Positions 1 to 6,490 of a DNA stretch of 10,237 nt are shown one piece after another. The DNA comes from a bacterium (GTDB taxonomy: Bacteria; RBG-13-66-14). Both the position numbers and the translations under genes were made by a program. The first letter of the stretch is position 1; each line of letters opens with the position of its first letter. The DNA is taken from NCBI GenBank assembly GCA_021107695.1, contig JAIOSI010000298.1, positions 1 to 10,237 of the forward strand, in the 5' to 3' direction. The notes beneath the pieces were generated by a model that saw only the letters and a program-made list of their open reading frames with translations, did not search any database and was not told the origin of the DNA.

Positions 1-171
1 CTCCTTCGTCGCGGTGATGTAGATAAGCACATTCTCGAACCAGAGGTAGATAGCCTTGCCCTCGGCACCCCCCAGCGGAACTGGCGCGCCCAATTCCAGG
101 TCGCGGGAGATCCGACGGTCTACCAAGCCTTCCTGAAACAAGGCACGGCAGTAGGTCAGCACGCTATTCTT
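1..171 (-). pseudogene. metG: Continuation of metG beyond the in-frame TAG, running off the left edge
   Basis: Read in the same frame past the TAG, this stretch gives KNSVLTYCRALFQEGLVDRR, then ISRDLELGAPVPLGGAEGKA, then IYLWFENVLIYITATKE. It matches the MetRS region usually written W-K-x-N-V...RDLDWGxPVP...YVWFDAPIGYISATKE. The TAG falls where the family has the Trp of W-K/R-x-N-V, so one TGG to TAG change explains it. No frameshift is needed. Two further family residues differ: RDLDWG is RDLELG, and WFDAPIGY is WFENVLIY. The KMSKS loop and C-terminus lie outside the window. It may be real gene decay, a second non-essential copy, or a sequencing or assembly error. Confidence 0.75.
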
Positions 172-825
172 CTACCCGACGGCGGCATCCTGCGCCAGCA
201 CCAAGCCTTCCAGTTCCGGGGCAATCTCCGACAGCTTAAAGTACCAGTGGGTGGTCTCTTTGAGGATCGGCGTGTTGCCGGTGAGCTTGCTCCTCGGCTC
301 GCCCAGGGTCTTCGCCTCGATCCAGGTTCCGCACTTCTCGCATTCATCGCCCCGGGCATCGGGGTGTTCGCAGTGAGGGCAGATTCCTTCCACGTAGCGG
401 TCGGGGAGCCAGCGGTCGGCCTTCTCGTCGTAGAACTGCTCCTCGGTGCGGGTTACCAGCCAGCCGCCATCGTGGAGTACCTTAAAGAACGCCTGAGCGG
501 TCTTGTGATGCTCCGGCGACGAGGTGCGTCCGTAGTAGTCCAGCGTAAAGGCGGCGCGGTCGAAGGTCGCCTTCAACTGAGGATGAAAGCTGTCCACAAT
601 CGCCTGAGGCGTGGTCTGGCGGGCATCAGCAGCCAGCGTGATCGCAACGCCGTGTTCGTCAGAGCCGCAGATGAAGACCACGTCGCTGCCGACCCGATGG
701 TGATAGCGGACGAAGAGATCGGCGGGAAGGTAGGCTCCGGCAAGCTGACCGACATGAAGCGAGCCGTTGGCGTAGGGCAAGGCGCTGGTTACGAGAATCT
801 TCTGCTTTTCAGATTTGCTGGACAA
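172..825 (-). CDS. metG: Methionyl-tRNA synthetase, N-terminal part ended early by TAG
   Basis: Class I aminoacyl-tRNA synthetase that charges tRNA-Met in the cytoplasm. The N-terminal catalytic half is plain: PYANGSLHVGQLAGAYLPAD (the HIGH region), FICGSDEHG, the zinc knuckle CPHC...CEKC, and EPRSKLTGNTP followed by HWYFKLS. I chose the TTG at 825 as start because AGGAG lies at 831-835, five bases upstream. The ATG at 849 would add eight residues unlike the family and would place the Shine-Dalgarno inside the gene. The frame stops at TAG (172-174) after 217 residues, where family members run to about 500-700. The same frame continues as clear MetRS on the far side of the stop. The HIGH motif reads HVGQ, so its last His is Gln. 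Identity is certain; whether the gene works is not. The gene is divergent from everything else in the window. Confidence 0.9.
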   Translation of the reverse strand: MSSKSEKQKILVTSALPYANGSLHVGQLAGAYLPADLFVRYHHRVGSDVVFICGSDEHGVAITLAADARQTTPQAIVDSFHPQLKATFDRAAFTLDYYGRTSSPEHHKTAQAFFKVLHDGGWLVTRTEEQFYDEKADRWLPDRYVEGICPHCEHPDARGDECEKCGTWIEAKTLGEPRSKLTGNTPILKETTHWYFKLSEIAPELEGLVLAQDAAVG

Positions 826-935
826 GGTAACTCCTGAGTTTGTATGCAATCAGTATCTATCCCAATCGACGCAATTCTACCACAAGCCGCCCGATTCCGT
901 CCGCTGGCTATTCCTGTTCCAGCCACTATGATACA

Positions 936-1643
936 ATGACCGGGAAAATGAGGAGTATCAAGCCAGCTGCCGTGCTGTTCACTACTTTGGTCAGTCTCCT
1001 GCTGGCTGGCTGCGAGCAGCCGATAGTGGAGTCGGTTCCGCTGACTATTGGTGAGGCTGGAACAGTCCTCGACGAAGCCCTGCCCCAACCAACCAGTACC
1101 CCCTCCCGTCTGGGTGAAGAGCTGGTCTGGGAGATTTTCTCGACTGCGAAGGGCGAGCCGTACTATCTGGGGCGGGAGAGCCTTCGATACTACGACTACT
1201 GCTGGTCGTCGGAATATACTCTGGAATCCGGCACTGGTCTGACCCTCGGTTGCGAGCGGGACGGTCTGACCCTGCTGTTGAGCCGCCCGGCGGTGGGAGA
1301 AGCTCACCGAATGCTCCTCGGCTCGCTGCTCTCGGCAACGACCTGGCGGTATCAGGCAGTTACCGACGGTCCCGGGCTTGGCACACTGGCGGTACTGCTC
1401 AGTCAGCTGGAGCTTGCCCCGGTCGAGAGCTATCGTCTGCCAGCCTTTGACCTGCGCCAGCAGCTTGGCTACGAGCTGACTTTGCGGGTGGGAGAGGTCG
1501 AGCTGGTCAGCACCAACTGGGGCGAGTGGCTGTGCCTGCCTGTGGAGCTAACCCCGCTGGGAATAACGGCTTATCTCGACGAAGACGGACAGCCCTGGCT
1601 TTTCCGCTGGTCAGAGGGCTATGCGGAGTTGCGGGAGATGTGA
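936..1643 (+). CDS. Predicted lipoprotein of unknown function
   Basis: A 235-residue protein with a lipoprotein signal peptide. A basic N-terminus (MTGKMRSIK) leads into a hydrophobic stretch (about residues 11-23) and the lipobox LLAGC, with Cys26 the predicted lipidated residue. Glu at +2 is compatible with outer-membrane sorting. I chose ATG 936 because the upstream in-frame extension (from 840) would bury the signal peptide. ATG 948 is an equally good alternative. The mature part has a Pro/Thr/Ser-rich linker (about residues 50-58), then a Tyr/Trp-rich beta-like domain with no motif I recognise. There is no clear Shine-Dalgarno. It lies divergent from metG, about 110 bases away, and is followed by a palindromic repeat. 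Function unknown. Confidence 0.8.
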   Translation: MTGKMRSIKPAAVLFTTLVSLLLAGCEQPIVESVPLTIGEAGTVLDEALPQPTSTPSRLGEELVWEIFSTAKGEPYYLGRESLRYYDYCWSSEYTLESGTGLTLGCERDGLTLLLSRPAVGEAHRMLLGSLLSATTWRYQAVTDGPGLGTLAVLLSQLELAPVESYRLPAFDLRQQLGYELTLRVGEVELVSTNWGEWLCLPVELTPLGITAYLDEDGQPWLFRWSEGYAELREM

Positions 1644-1662
1644 TTTTATATAGGGCGTGGTC

Positions 1663-1737
1663 TAGACAAGGGGCTTCAGCCCCTTGCGGAATTAGAGCAA
1701 CCGCAATTTCTAGCAAGGGGTTAAAACCCCTTGTCTA
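1663..1737. repeat. Composite intergenic palindromic repeat (REP/BIME-like)
   Basis: The outer arms TAGACAAGGGG (1663-1673) and CCCCTTGTCTA (1727-1737) are exact reverse complements. Inside them are two separate hairpins with 9-base arms: CAAGGGGCT/AGCCCCTTG (1667-1686) and CAAGGGGTT/AACCCCTTG (1714-1733). The unit can therefore fold either as two small hairpins or as one long one. It fills the gap between the lipoprotein stop and the kdsB start. No T-run follows the hairpins, so it is not a classic intrinsic terminator. It resembles dispersed palindromic repeats of the BIME kind. Confidence 0.8.
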
Positions 1738-1771
1738 TGACAAGATGAGTCAACACTATTCCAAAGATTCC

Positions 1772-2521
1772 ATGAAGCCTCCCCGCACAGTCTGTGTAAT
1801 TCCGGCGCGTTACGCCAGCAGCCGCTTTCCCGGCAAGCCGCTGAAGAGCCTCCTCGGTCGCCCGATGATTCTCCATACCATCGAGCGGGCGAAGTCCGCC
1901 GCCAACGTGGACTGGGTAATCGTGGCGACTGACGACGAGCGGATTGCCCGGGTGGTGCGCGAATCGGGACACGATGCCGTGATGACCCCGGAGTTGCCGT
2001 CGGGAACCCACCGCGTCGCCTGGGTGGCAAGGAACCTCAACTGCCGCTTCGTGCTGAACCTCCAGGGCGACGAACCGCTGATTGACCCCGCCCTGCTAAA
2101 TGCTCTGGTCAGCCGACTGGCGGATGGTCGGATTACTGATGACAAAGCAGAGATTGTAACCGCCGTTCACCGGGAGGACTCAGCGGAGCTATTCGCCGAC
2201 CGAAACTGCGTTAAGGCGGTGCTGGCGAGTAGCGGGCAGGCTCTCTACTTCAGCCGGGCGGCGATTCCCCATGACCGCGACGGTTCGGCAAGCAACTTCT
2301 GGCGGCATGTCGGACTCTACGGCTTCACCCACGCGGCGTTACAGCGGGCGGTGGAGCTGCCTGCCAGCGAACTGGAAGAGATGGAAAAACTGGAGCAGCT
2401 CCGCTGGCTTGCTGGTGGAATGCGGATTGACTGCGTGGAGACCGACTGGCACGGCTACGGAGTGGACACCCCGGCTGACCTCCGCCGGGTTGAGGATATT
2501 CTACAAAATCAAAAGCTGTAG
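1772..2521 (+). CDS. kdsB: 3-deoxy-manno-octulosonate cytidylyltransferase (CMP-KDO synthetase)
   Basis: Activates KDO with CTP to give CMP-KDO (EC 2.7.7.38) for the inner core of lipopolysaccharide; cytoplasmic. The 249-residue length is normal for the family (about 245-255). Visible motifs are IPARYASSRFPGKPL (10-24, nucleotide binding), VATDDERI (51-58), LNLQGDEPLI (95-104, metal and substrate site), FSRAAIPHDR (160-169), HVGLYGF (179-185), LEQLRWL (207-213) and GVDTPADL (230-237). The usual SGTDR reads SGTHR (77-81). I chose ATG 1772 because it places IPARY about nine residues in, as in relatives. ATG 1745 would add MSQHYSKDS. Neither start has a Shine-Dalgarno. The TAG stop falls at the edge of a palindromic repeat. 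Its presence indicates an LPS-bearing outer membrane. Confidence 0.95.
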   Translation: MKPPRTVCVIPARYASSRFPGKPLKSLLGRPMILHTIERAKSAANVDWVIVATDDERIARVVRESGHDAVMTPELPSGTHRVAWVARNLNCRFVLNLQGDEPLIDPALLNALVSRLADGRITDDKAEIVTAVHREDSAELFADRNCVKAVLASSGQALYFSRAAIPHDRDGSASNFWRHVGLYGFTHAALQRAVELPASELEEMEKLEQLRWLAGGMRIDCVETDWHGYGVDTPADLRRVEDILQNQKL

Positions 2522-2545
2522 AGACACGGCACGCCATACCCTTGC
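2518..2545. repeat. Palindromic intergenic repeat, copy A (degenerate)
   Basis: Begins GTAGAGACACGGCACGCC and ends with a CCC-rich right arm. It aligns with copies at 3378-3405 and 3830-3855 but carries several changes that break the palindrome. Its left GTAG supplies the TAG stop of kdsB. It occupies the kdsB-folE2 junction. Confidence 0.6.
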
Positions 2546-2568
2546 GAACAAAGCCACGAAAAGGAAAC

Positions 2569-3375
2569 ATGCCTGACAATCACCAGTTACGCTCCGAGCT
2601 TGCCGACCTTGCCGAGGACGCGCCCCGCCACGCCCTCAATCTGGACAAGGTCGGGGTCAAGCACATCCTCTACCCAATCACGGTGGAGGAGCGTGGCGGC
2701 GGCTGGCAGTCCACCGTGGCGCGGGTCAACATGTACGTTGACCTGCCGATGAACTTTCGCGGCACGCACATGAGCCGCTTCATCTCAATTCTGAACCGCC
2801 ACCGAGGCAAAATATCGAATCAGAACCTTCAGGAGATCGTCAGCGAAACCCGGAAACGCTTCTTCGCCGCCCGGGCGCACCTGGAGCTGCGCTTCCCCTA
2901 CTTCATCGAGAAAACCGCTCCGGTATCCGGCGAGACCTCGCTGATGGAGTACCGGGCTGCCTTCCTGGCGATGGGCGATGACGACGGTCTCGACCTGGAG
3001 CTTCAGATCGCCGTGCCGGTGATGAGCCTCTGCCCGTGCAGCAAGGAGATATCCGACCGGGGGGCGCACAACCAACGCTCGGTCATCCGCCTGCGGGTGC
3101 GCTCGCCAGAGCTTATCTGGATTGAAGAGCTGATCGAACTGGCGGAACGCTCGGCAAGCTCCCCGCTTTATGCCCTGCTCAAGCGGGAGGACGAGAAGTA
3201 CATCACCGAACAGGCCTTCGATAACCCGCGCTTTGTGGAGGACATCGTCCGTGCCGTGGCGACGGAACTGGATGCCGACAAGCGAGTGCAGAGCTATCAT
3301 GTGGAGTGCGAGAACTTCGAGAGCATCCACAACCACAACGCCTACGCTTCGCTTAATTCCGATTTACACCATTAG
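2569..3375 (+). CDS. folE2: GTP cyclohydrolase I, FolE2 type
   Basis: Converts GTP to 7,8-dihydroneopterin triphosphate (EC 3.5.4.16), the first step towards tetrahydrofolate and also towards queuosine precursors. This is the FolE2 (COG1469) fold, not the zinc enzyme FolE. The 268 residues show FRGTHMSRF (63-71), SLCPCSKEISDRGAHNQRS (153-171, with the conserved active-site Cys and the GAH-x-QR signature) and ENFESIHNHNAYAS (248-261). In some bacteria FolE2 replaces zinc-dependent FolE when zinc is short; no Zur-like site was seen here. I chose ATG 2569 because AAGGA is just upstream, although only three bases away. An upstream TTG at 2542 lies in a repeat-derived segment. A palindromic repeat flanks the gene on each side. 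Confidence 0.95.
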   Translation: MPDNHQLRSELADLAEDAPRHALNLDKVGVKHILYPITVEERGGGWQSTVARVNMYVDLPMNFRGTHMSRFISILNRHRGKISNQNLQEIVSETRKRFFAARAHLELRFPYFIEKTAPVSGETSLMEYRAAFLAMGDDDGLDLELQIAVPVMSLCPCSKEISDRGAHNQRSVIRLRVRSPELIWIEELIELAERSASSPLYALLKREDEKYITEQAFDNPRFVEDIVRAVATELDADKRVQSYHVECENFESIHNHNAYASLNSDLHH

Positions 3376-3377
3376 CC

Positions 3378-3405
3378 GTAGGGACACGGCGCGCCGTGCC
3401 CCTAC
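3378..3405. repeat. Palindromic intergenic repeat, copy B
   Basis: A 28-base near-perfect palindrome: GTAGGGACACGGCG followed by CGCCGTGCCCCTAC, with 14-base arms and a single mismatched pair. It starts two bases after the folE2 stop and is the fullest copy of the family in this window. It is followed by ACAAAA, not a T-run, so rho-independent termination is not obvious. Confidence 0.8.
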
Positions 3406-3453
3406 AAAACCATCCCAACCCCTTACGTATTTGCACCCCCTCTGGTGAATCCC

Positions 3454-3819
3454 ATGCACGAGTTTTCCGACGAGTTTGAGAAGCTCTATCCCCGGCTGGA
3501 TCAGCGGTACGCCAAGGCTTCCTACTACTTCGTCCTTGCCACCGTTGCCAGCGTCGTCTCCCGGCTGTCGAAGCCCCGCCATGTCAGCGGGCAGGAACTC
3601 CTCGGCGGGCTGATTGAGTTCGGGCGGCGCAACTTCGGCCCCCTCACCGGAGCGGTCTTTAGCGAGTGGGGTATCGAGGAGTCCCTGGACTTTGGGCGAA
3701 TCGTCTTCGAGCTGATCGCCGTCAAGCTCCTCGGCAAGACGGACAAGGACGCAATCGAGGACTTCGCCGAGTATCCGAACTTTGACAAGCTGGATGAGGA
3801 GTTTGACTTTCTGGCGTAA
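3454..3819 (+). CDS. Minf_1886-family conserved protein
   Basis: A small 121-residue soluble protein that I recognise as the Minf_1886 family (TIGR04138 type), first noted in Verrucomicrobia and Planctomycetes. The landmarks, in order, are D-x-RY near residue 16, Y-x-FV around 24-27, RHVSGQELL (42-50), FGPL (61-64), SEWGIEESLDFGRIVFELI (70-88), LLGKTDKDAIEDF (92-104) and an acidic C-terminus. The biochemical role of the family is unknown to me. I chose ATG 3454; GTG 3445 would add three residues. Neither start has a Shine-Dalgarno. The gene is short, complete and flanked by two copies of the same palindromic repeat. Its neighbours (folE2, DUF362) suggest no clear pathway. Confidence 0.8.
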   Translation: MHEFSDEFEKLYPRLDQRYAKASYYFVLATVASVVSRLSKPRHVSGQELLGGLIEFGRRNFGPLTGAVFSEWGIEESLDFGRIVFELIAVKLLGKTDKDAIEDFAEYPNFDKLDEEFDFLA

Positions 3820-3829
3820 TTTACTTACA

Positions 3830-3855
3830 GGACACGGCATGCCGTGTCCCTACTA
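3830..3855. repeat. Palindromic intergenic repeat, copy C
   Basis: The core GGACACGGCA (3830-3839) is followed at once by its exact reverse complement TGCCGTGTCC (3840-3849), giving a perfect 20-base palindrome. The right flank CCTAC continues the match to copy B, while the left flank is altered. It sits between the Minf_1886-family gene and the DUF362 gene, ending 14 bases before the next ATG. Confidence 0.8.
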
Positions 3856-3869
3856 GCGGAACCATAACC

Positions 3870-4967
3870 ATGTCAAAACCCACCGTTTACTATCTGAACT
3901 TCGCCAGGCAGCGTAACGAAAGCCTGCTGACTCAGCTTGCCAAGCTACTGAAACTCAGCGGCTTGAGCGAGGTCATCAGCAAGAGCGACCTTACGGCGGT
4001 GAAGCTCCACATCGGCGAGGCGGGGAATCTGGCATACCTCCGTCCGCCCCTGGCTGGCGTGGTGGTGGAGCAGATTAAAAAGCTGGGTGCGACTCCCTTC
4101 CTCACCGACTCCACCACGCTCTACGTGGGCAGCCGCCGGGACGGGGTCTCGCTAACCGAACTGGCGATCCGGCACGGCTTTGCTCCGCCACAGATTGACG
4201 CACCCTTCCTCCCGGCGGATGGTCTGCGGGGAGATGACGTTACCGAGCTACCCTCTCCCGTTGAGGGTGGCGATACTGTGAAGATGGGGGCAATCGTCGC
4301 CGGAGCCAACTCCCTGGTCTGCCTGAGCCACTTCAAGGGACACGAGCAGACCAGCTTCGGCGGGGCGTTGAAGAATATCTCGATGGGCTGCGCCGCCAAG
4401 GCGGGGAAGTTCTACATGCACGTGGACAGCAAGCCGATTGTCCGCGAAGAGGGCTGCACCGCCTGCGGTCGCTGCGTGGAGGAATGCGCCTGGTCGGCGA
4501 TTAACCTTACCGGAGCCGCCGCAAAGATTGATGAATCAATCTGCACTGGCTGCGGACACTGTTTGGTAGTCTGTCCCGTACATACAATAGTCTTCCGCTG
4601 GGACAGTGCCGCCGAGTCGGTTCAGGAGCGGATGGCGGTCTATGCCACGGCTCTGCACCGGCACCTCAAGGGTCGCGCCCTCTACCTTAACTTCATCACC
4701 GATGTCTCGCCAAGCTGCGACTGCTATCCCTACCACAATCACCCGATTGTCCCCGACCTGGGAATCGTTGCCGGGCGAGACCCCGTCGCCGTGGATGCTG
4801 CCAGCCGCGACCTGGTTACCGCCGCAACCGGGTTGGACGACTGCCCCGCTGGTGAGGACAAGTTCAGAAAAATCTATCCCAACGTGGACGGCAACATTCA
4901 GCTAAAAGTCGCCGAGTCCCTGGGGCTGGGCAGCACTGAGTACACTCTCAACGAGGTAACGCTGTGA
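3870..4967 (+). CDS. DUF362 domain protein with two 4Fe-4S clusters
   Basis: A 365-residue member of the DUF362 / COG2768 iron-sulfur centre family. The N-terminal DUF362 part shows VKLHIGEAGN (44-53) and FLTDSTTLY (77-85), then SHFKGHEQTSFGGALKNISMG (153-173). Two ferredoxin motifs follow: C196-x2-C199-x2-C202-x3-C206 and C225-x2-C228-x2-C231-x3-C235, so two [4Fe-4S] clusters are expected. After these the DUF362 fold resumes (DPVAVDAAS, 304-312) and ends with the usual GLGSTEY. An extra CDC pair lies at 283-285. The cellular role of the family is not established, though redox function is likely. There is no signal peptide, so it is cytoplasmic. The start ATG has only a weak upstream GGA. Its stop overlaps the next start by four bases. 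Confidence 0.9.
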   Translation: MSKPTVYYLNFARQRNESLLTQLAKLLKLSGLSEVISKSDLTAVKLHIGEAGNLAYLRPPLAGVVVEQIKKLGATPFLTDSTTLYVGSRRDGVSLTELAIRHGFAPPQIDAPFLPADGLRGDDVTELPSPVEGGDTVKMGAIVAGANSLVCLSHFKGHEQTSFGGALKNISMGCAAKAGKFYMHVDSKPIVREEGCTACGRCVEECAWSAINLTGAAAKIDESICTGCGHCLVVCPVHTIVFRWDSAAESVQERMAVYATALHRHLKGRALYLNFITDVSPSCDCYPYHNHPIVPDLGIVAGRDPVAVDAASRDLVTAATGLDDCPAGEDKFRKIYPNVDGNIQLKVAESLGLGSTEYTLNEVTL

Positions 4968-5632
4968 GCGATCTGGAGTTCTACGACTACAAACCTCCCC
5001 GCGACCGCAAGCCAAAGGGTGGCGGAACCTTTACCGGGCTGATTCTGGCGATCATCATCGTCGTCGCCGGGGTTACCTTTCTGCTGACCCAGACCTGCAA
5101 CAGCAGCGTCGAGGAAGACCCCAACGCCGAGGATGTGTTGAACAACGCCCCCGACGTGAACCCCGACGGGGTGAACACCGTGGATTCGGTCTTCTACGAT
5201 GCCGACGGGCAGCCCTTTGTGATGCCCGACGAGCTGTTGATCGAGGAGGACGACCCGGAGGCGGAGCTGCTGGAGCTGCCCCCGGAGATCCTCGCCCTGA
5301 TGGAGCAGACCCAGGAGCCGGAGACTACCGACAACGGCTCCACGACAGGCGATTCCTCTGAGACCAGCGAGCCACCGCCGGATGATCCGCCCACCGACGA
5401 GCCGACCTTCTCTATTCAGGTTGGAGCCTTCGGCGATGGCGACAACGCCATTGCCCTGCGAGACAAGCTCGGCACCGACGGCTTCCGTGCCTACGTGGTC
5501 GAGACCGCCACGGCGGAGGGCAAGCCGCTCTACCGGGTTCGGGTCGGACCCTTCACCGACCGGGACGAAGCGGCAACCACCGCCGCAGAGGTGCAAGAGA
5601 AGTACGGCCTCTCGTCGTACATCTCGGACTAG
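4964..5632 (+). CDS. SPOR-domain single-pass membrane protein
   Basis: A 222-residue protein starting at GTG, which overlaps the previous TGA as GTGA. GAGG at 4953-4956 gives a seven-base spacing, so coupled translation is likely. A short basic cytoplasmic tail (KPPRDRKPK) leads to a membrane segment (about 24-43), an acidic, Pro/Ser/Thr-rich linker (about 48-147), and a C-terminal SPOR domain (about 148-221). The two repeats of the SPOR domain are visible in FSIQVGAFGDGDNAIALRDKL and YRVRVGPFTDRDEAATTAAEV. SPOR domains bind denuded peptidoglycan glycan strands, often at the septum. The layout is FtsN- or DedD-like, but sequence alone does not prove a division role. Coupling to a DUF362 gene is unexplained. 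Confidence 0.9.
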   Translation: MSDLEFYDYKPPRDRKPKGGGTFTGLILAIIIVVAGVTFLLTQTCNSSVEEDPNAEDVLNNAPDVNPDGVNTVDSVFYDADGQPFVMPDELLIEEDDPEAELLELPPEILALMEQTQEPETTDNGSTTGDSSETSEPPPDDPPTDEPTFSIQVGAFGDGDNAIALRDKLGTDGFRAYVVETATAEGKPLYRVRVGPFTDRDEAATTAAEVQEKYGLSSYISD

Positions 5633-5656
5633 CAGCGCGAACCTCCCCGACTATCT

Positions 5657-5694
5657 CCTTCCTCCCTTTGGGGGGAAGGCTGGGATGGGGGGCT
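5657..5694. repeat. C/G-rich hairpin repeat
   Basis: CCTTCCTCCC (5657-5666), loop TTT, then GGGGGGAAGG (5670-5679): a ten-pair stem with one G-U pair. It is followed by a further G-rich tail to 5694. It lies between the SPOR gene stop and the AT-rich gene. There is no T-tract after it. It resembles the dispersed repeats built from CCCTCCC...GGGAGG arms seen in many metagenome-derived genomes. Confidence 0.6.
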
Positions 5695-5715
5695 AAATCT
5701 AATCAGGAGTCGCTC

Positions 5716-6486
5716 ATGCGTAATATCACTCTTATAGTTTTGGTGGTTGCTTTAGCCAGTATTTGCCTCGGCAACCAGCGTGAAGAAGCCGTAATCGCCC
5801 AAAGAAGAGCTTATCTCACTGAACAAGTTAGTACCTTAACTGAAGTTGGTCTTGATTTGGCTACTAAAGCGGCGGAGCTTTACCTCAAGAAGCTTTTTCC
5901 AGACTCTCCGGCAACCATGGGACCAGCAGGTCCTGTTTATTCGTTGATTTCTTTTGACGATACTGTTGTCGGTTGGATGTTTGTTGTGGATTTAACAGGT
6001 GAAAATCAATTCACGGTAGAGGAGATGCAGGAGATAATAAGCGTTAACAGGCATAAATATTTTGAACCACTTTACACTGGTGATGGTAAGTTAGTACCTG
6101 GTAGCTCAAATGCTTACGCAGATGTGATGGAACAATACAAATGTATTTACATATCTAACTATAGAGAGTATGAGGCACACCTCGGGCATACAAGGTCGAT
6201 ATTTTTCCAGTTTGCTGAAGATTTTAGATATAAACTCGATAAGCCTACCGATTATGCCTCAGAAGTGCTTCTTTTTTCTTTTCCAGGTTCATCGCATATC
6301 ACCTACTGTTTTACAACACATGATGGTATAAGGAATTATGCCATTGATCATATGTACACACAGCTAACAGAGGATGAAGTTTCTCTTATGATGAACTTCG
6401 GACCGTACCCCATCAATGATGAATATAAAGTTAAGAATCGTGAAGTGTGGAACAGGATGGAGCAACTAGCCACGGAGTCCAACTAA
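5716..6486 (+). CDS. Secreted protein of unknown function, AT-rich gene
   Basis: A 256-residue protein with a clean signal peptide (MRNITLIVLVVALASICLG, cleavage near 19-20) and no lipobox, so periplasmic or secreted. A Shine-Dalgarno AGGAG lies five bases upstream of ATG 5716. The in-frame extension from TTG 5668 reads through the hairpin repeat and is rejected. The segment PVYSLISFDDTVVGWMFVVD (73-92) resembles the pattern of Spi/streptopain-type propeptides, but no catalytic motif follows, so this is a weak inference. The rest has no family I recognise. Codon use stands out: TTA, ATA, AGA and AAT are common. A hand count of 6121-6180 gives about 33% G+C, against about 68% at 7021-7080. Recent acquisition is likely. 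Confidence 0.8.
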   Translation: MRNITLIVLVVALASICLGNQREEAVIAQRRAYLTEQVSTLTEVGLDLATKAAELYLKKLFPDSPATMGPAGPVYSLISFDDTVVGWMFVVDLTGENQFTVEEMQEIISVNRHKYFEPLYTGDGKLVPGSSNAYADVMEQYKCIYISNYREYEAHLGHTRSIFFQFAEDFRYKLDKPTDYASEVLLFSFPGSSHITYCFTTHDGIRNYAIDHMYTQLTEDEVSLMMNFGPYPINDEYKVKNREVWNRMEQLATESN

Positions 6487-6490
6487 CCCT

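Noticed and set aside
172..174. UAG recoded as a sense codon
   Set aside because: TAG ends kdsB, folE2, the SPOR gene and the CapA gene at family-appropriate lengths, so it is a normal stop here.
247..837. 196-codon open frame on the plus strand
   Set aside because: It is antisense to metG, whose protein matches a known family; the open frame is a GC-content effect.
927..932. TATGAT as a -10 box for the lipoprotein gene
   Set aside because: It is only three bases from the ATG at 936 and has no supporting -35; a leaderless transcript cannot be shown.
2785..3336. 183-codon open frame on the minus strand
   Set aside because: Antisense to folE2, whose catalytic motifs are clear.
2518..3855. 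CRISPR array
   Set aside because: The repeats are palindromic, 450-850 bases apart and separated by genes; there are no regular spacers.
4898..5596. 232-codon open frame on the minus strand
   Set aside because: Antisense to the SPOR gene, which has a membrane segment, SPOR motifs and a coupled start. The minus product is low-complexity Gly/Val/Leu/Arg-rich.
5668..5715. Upstream TTG start for the AT-rich gene
   Set aside because: The extension is translated from the hairpin repeat and would hide a clean signal peptide; ATG 5716 has AGGAG at the right distance.
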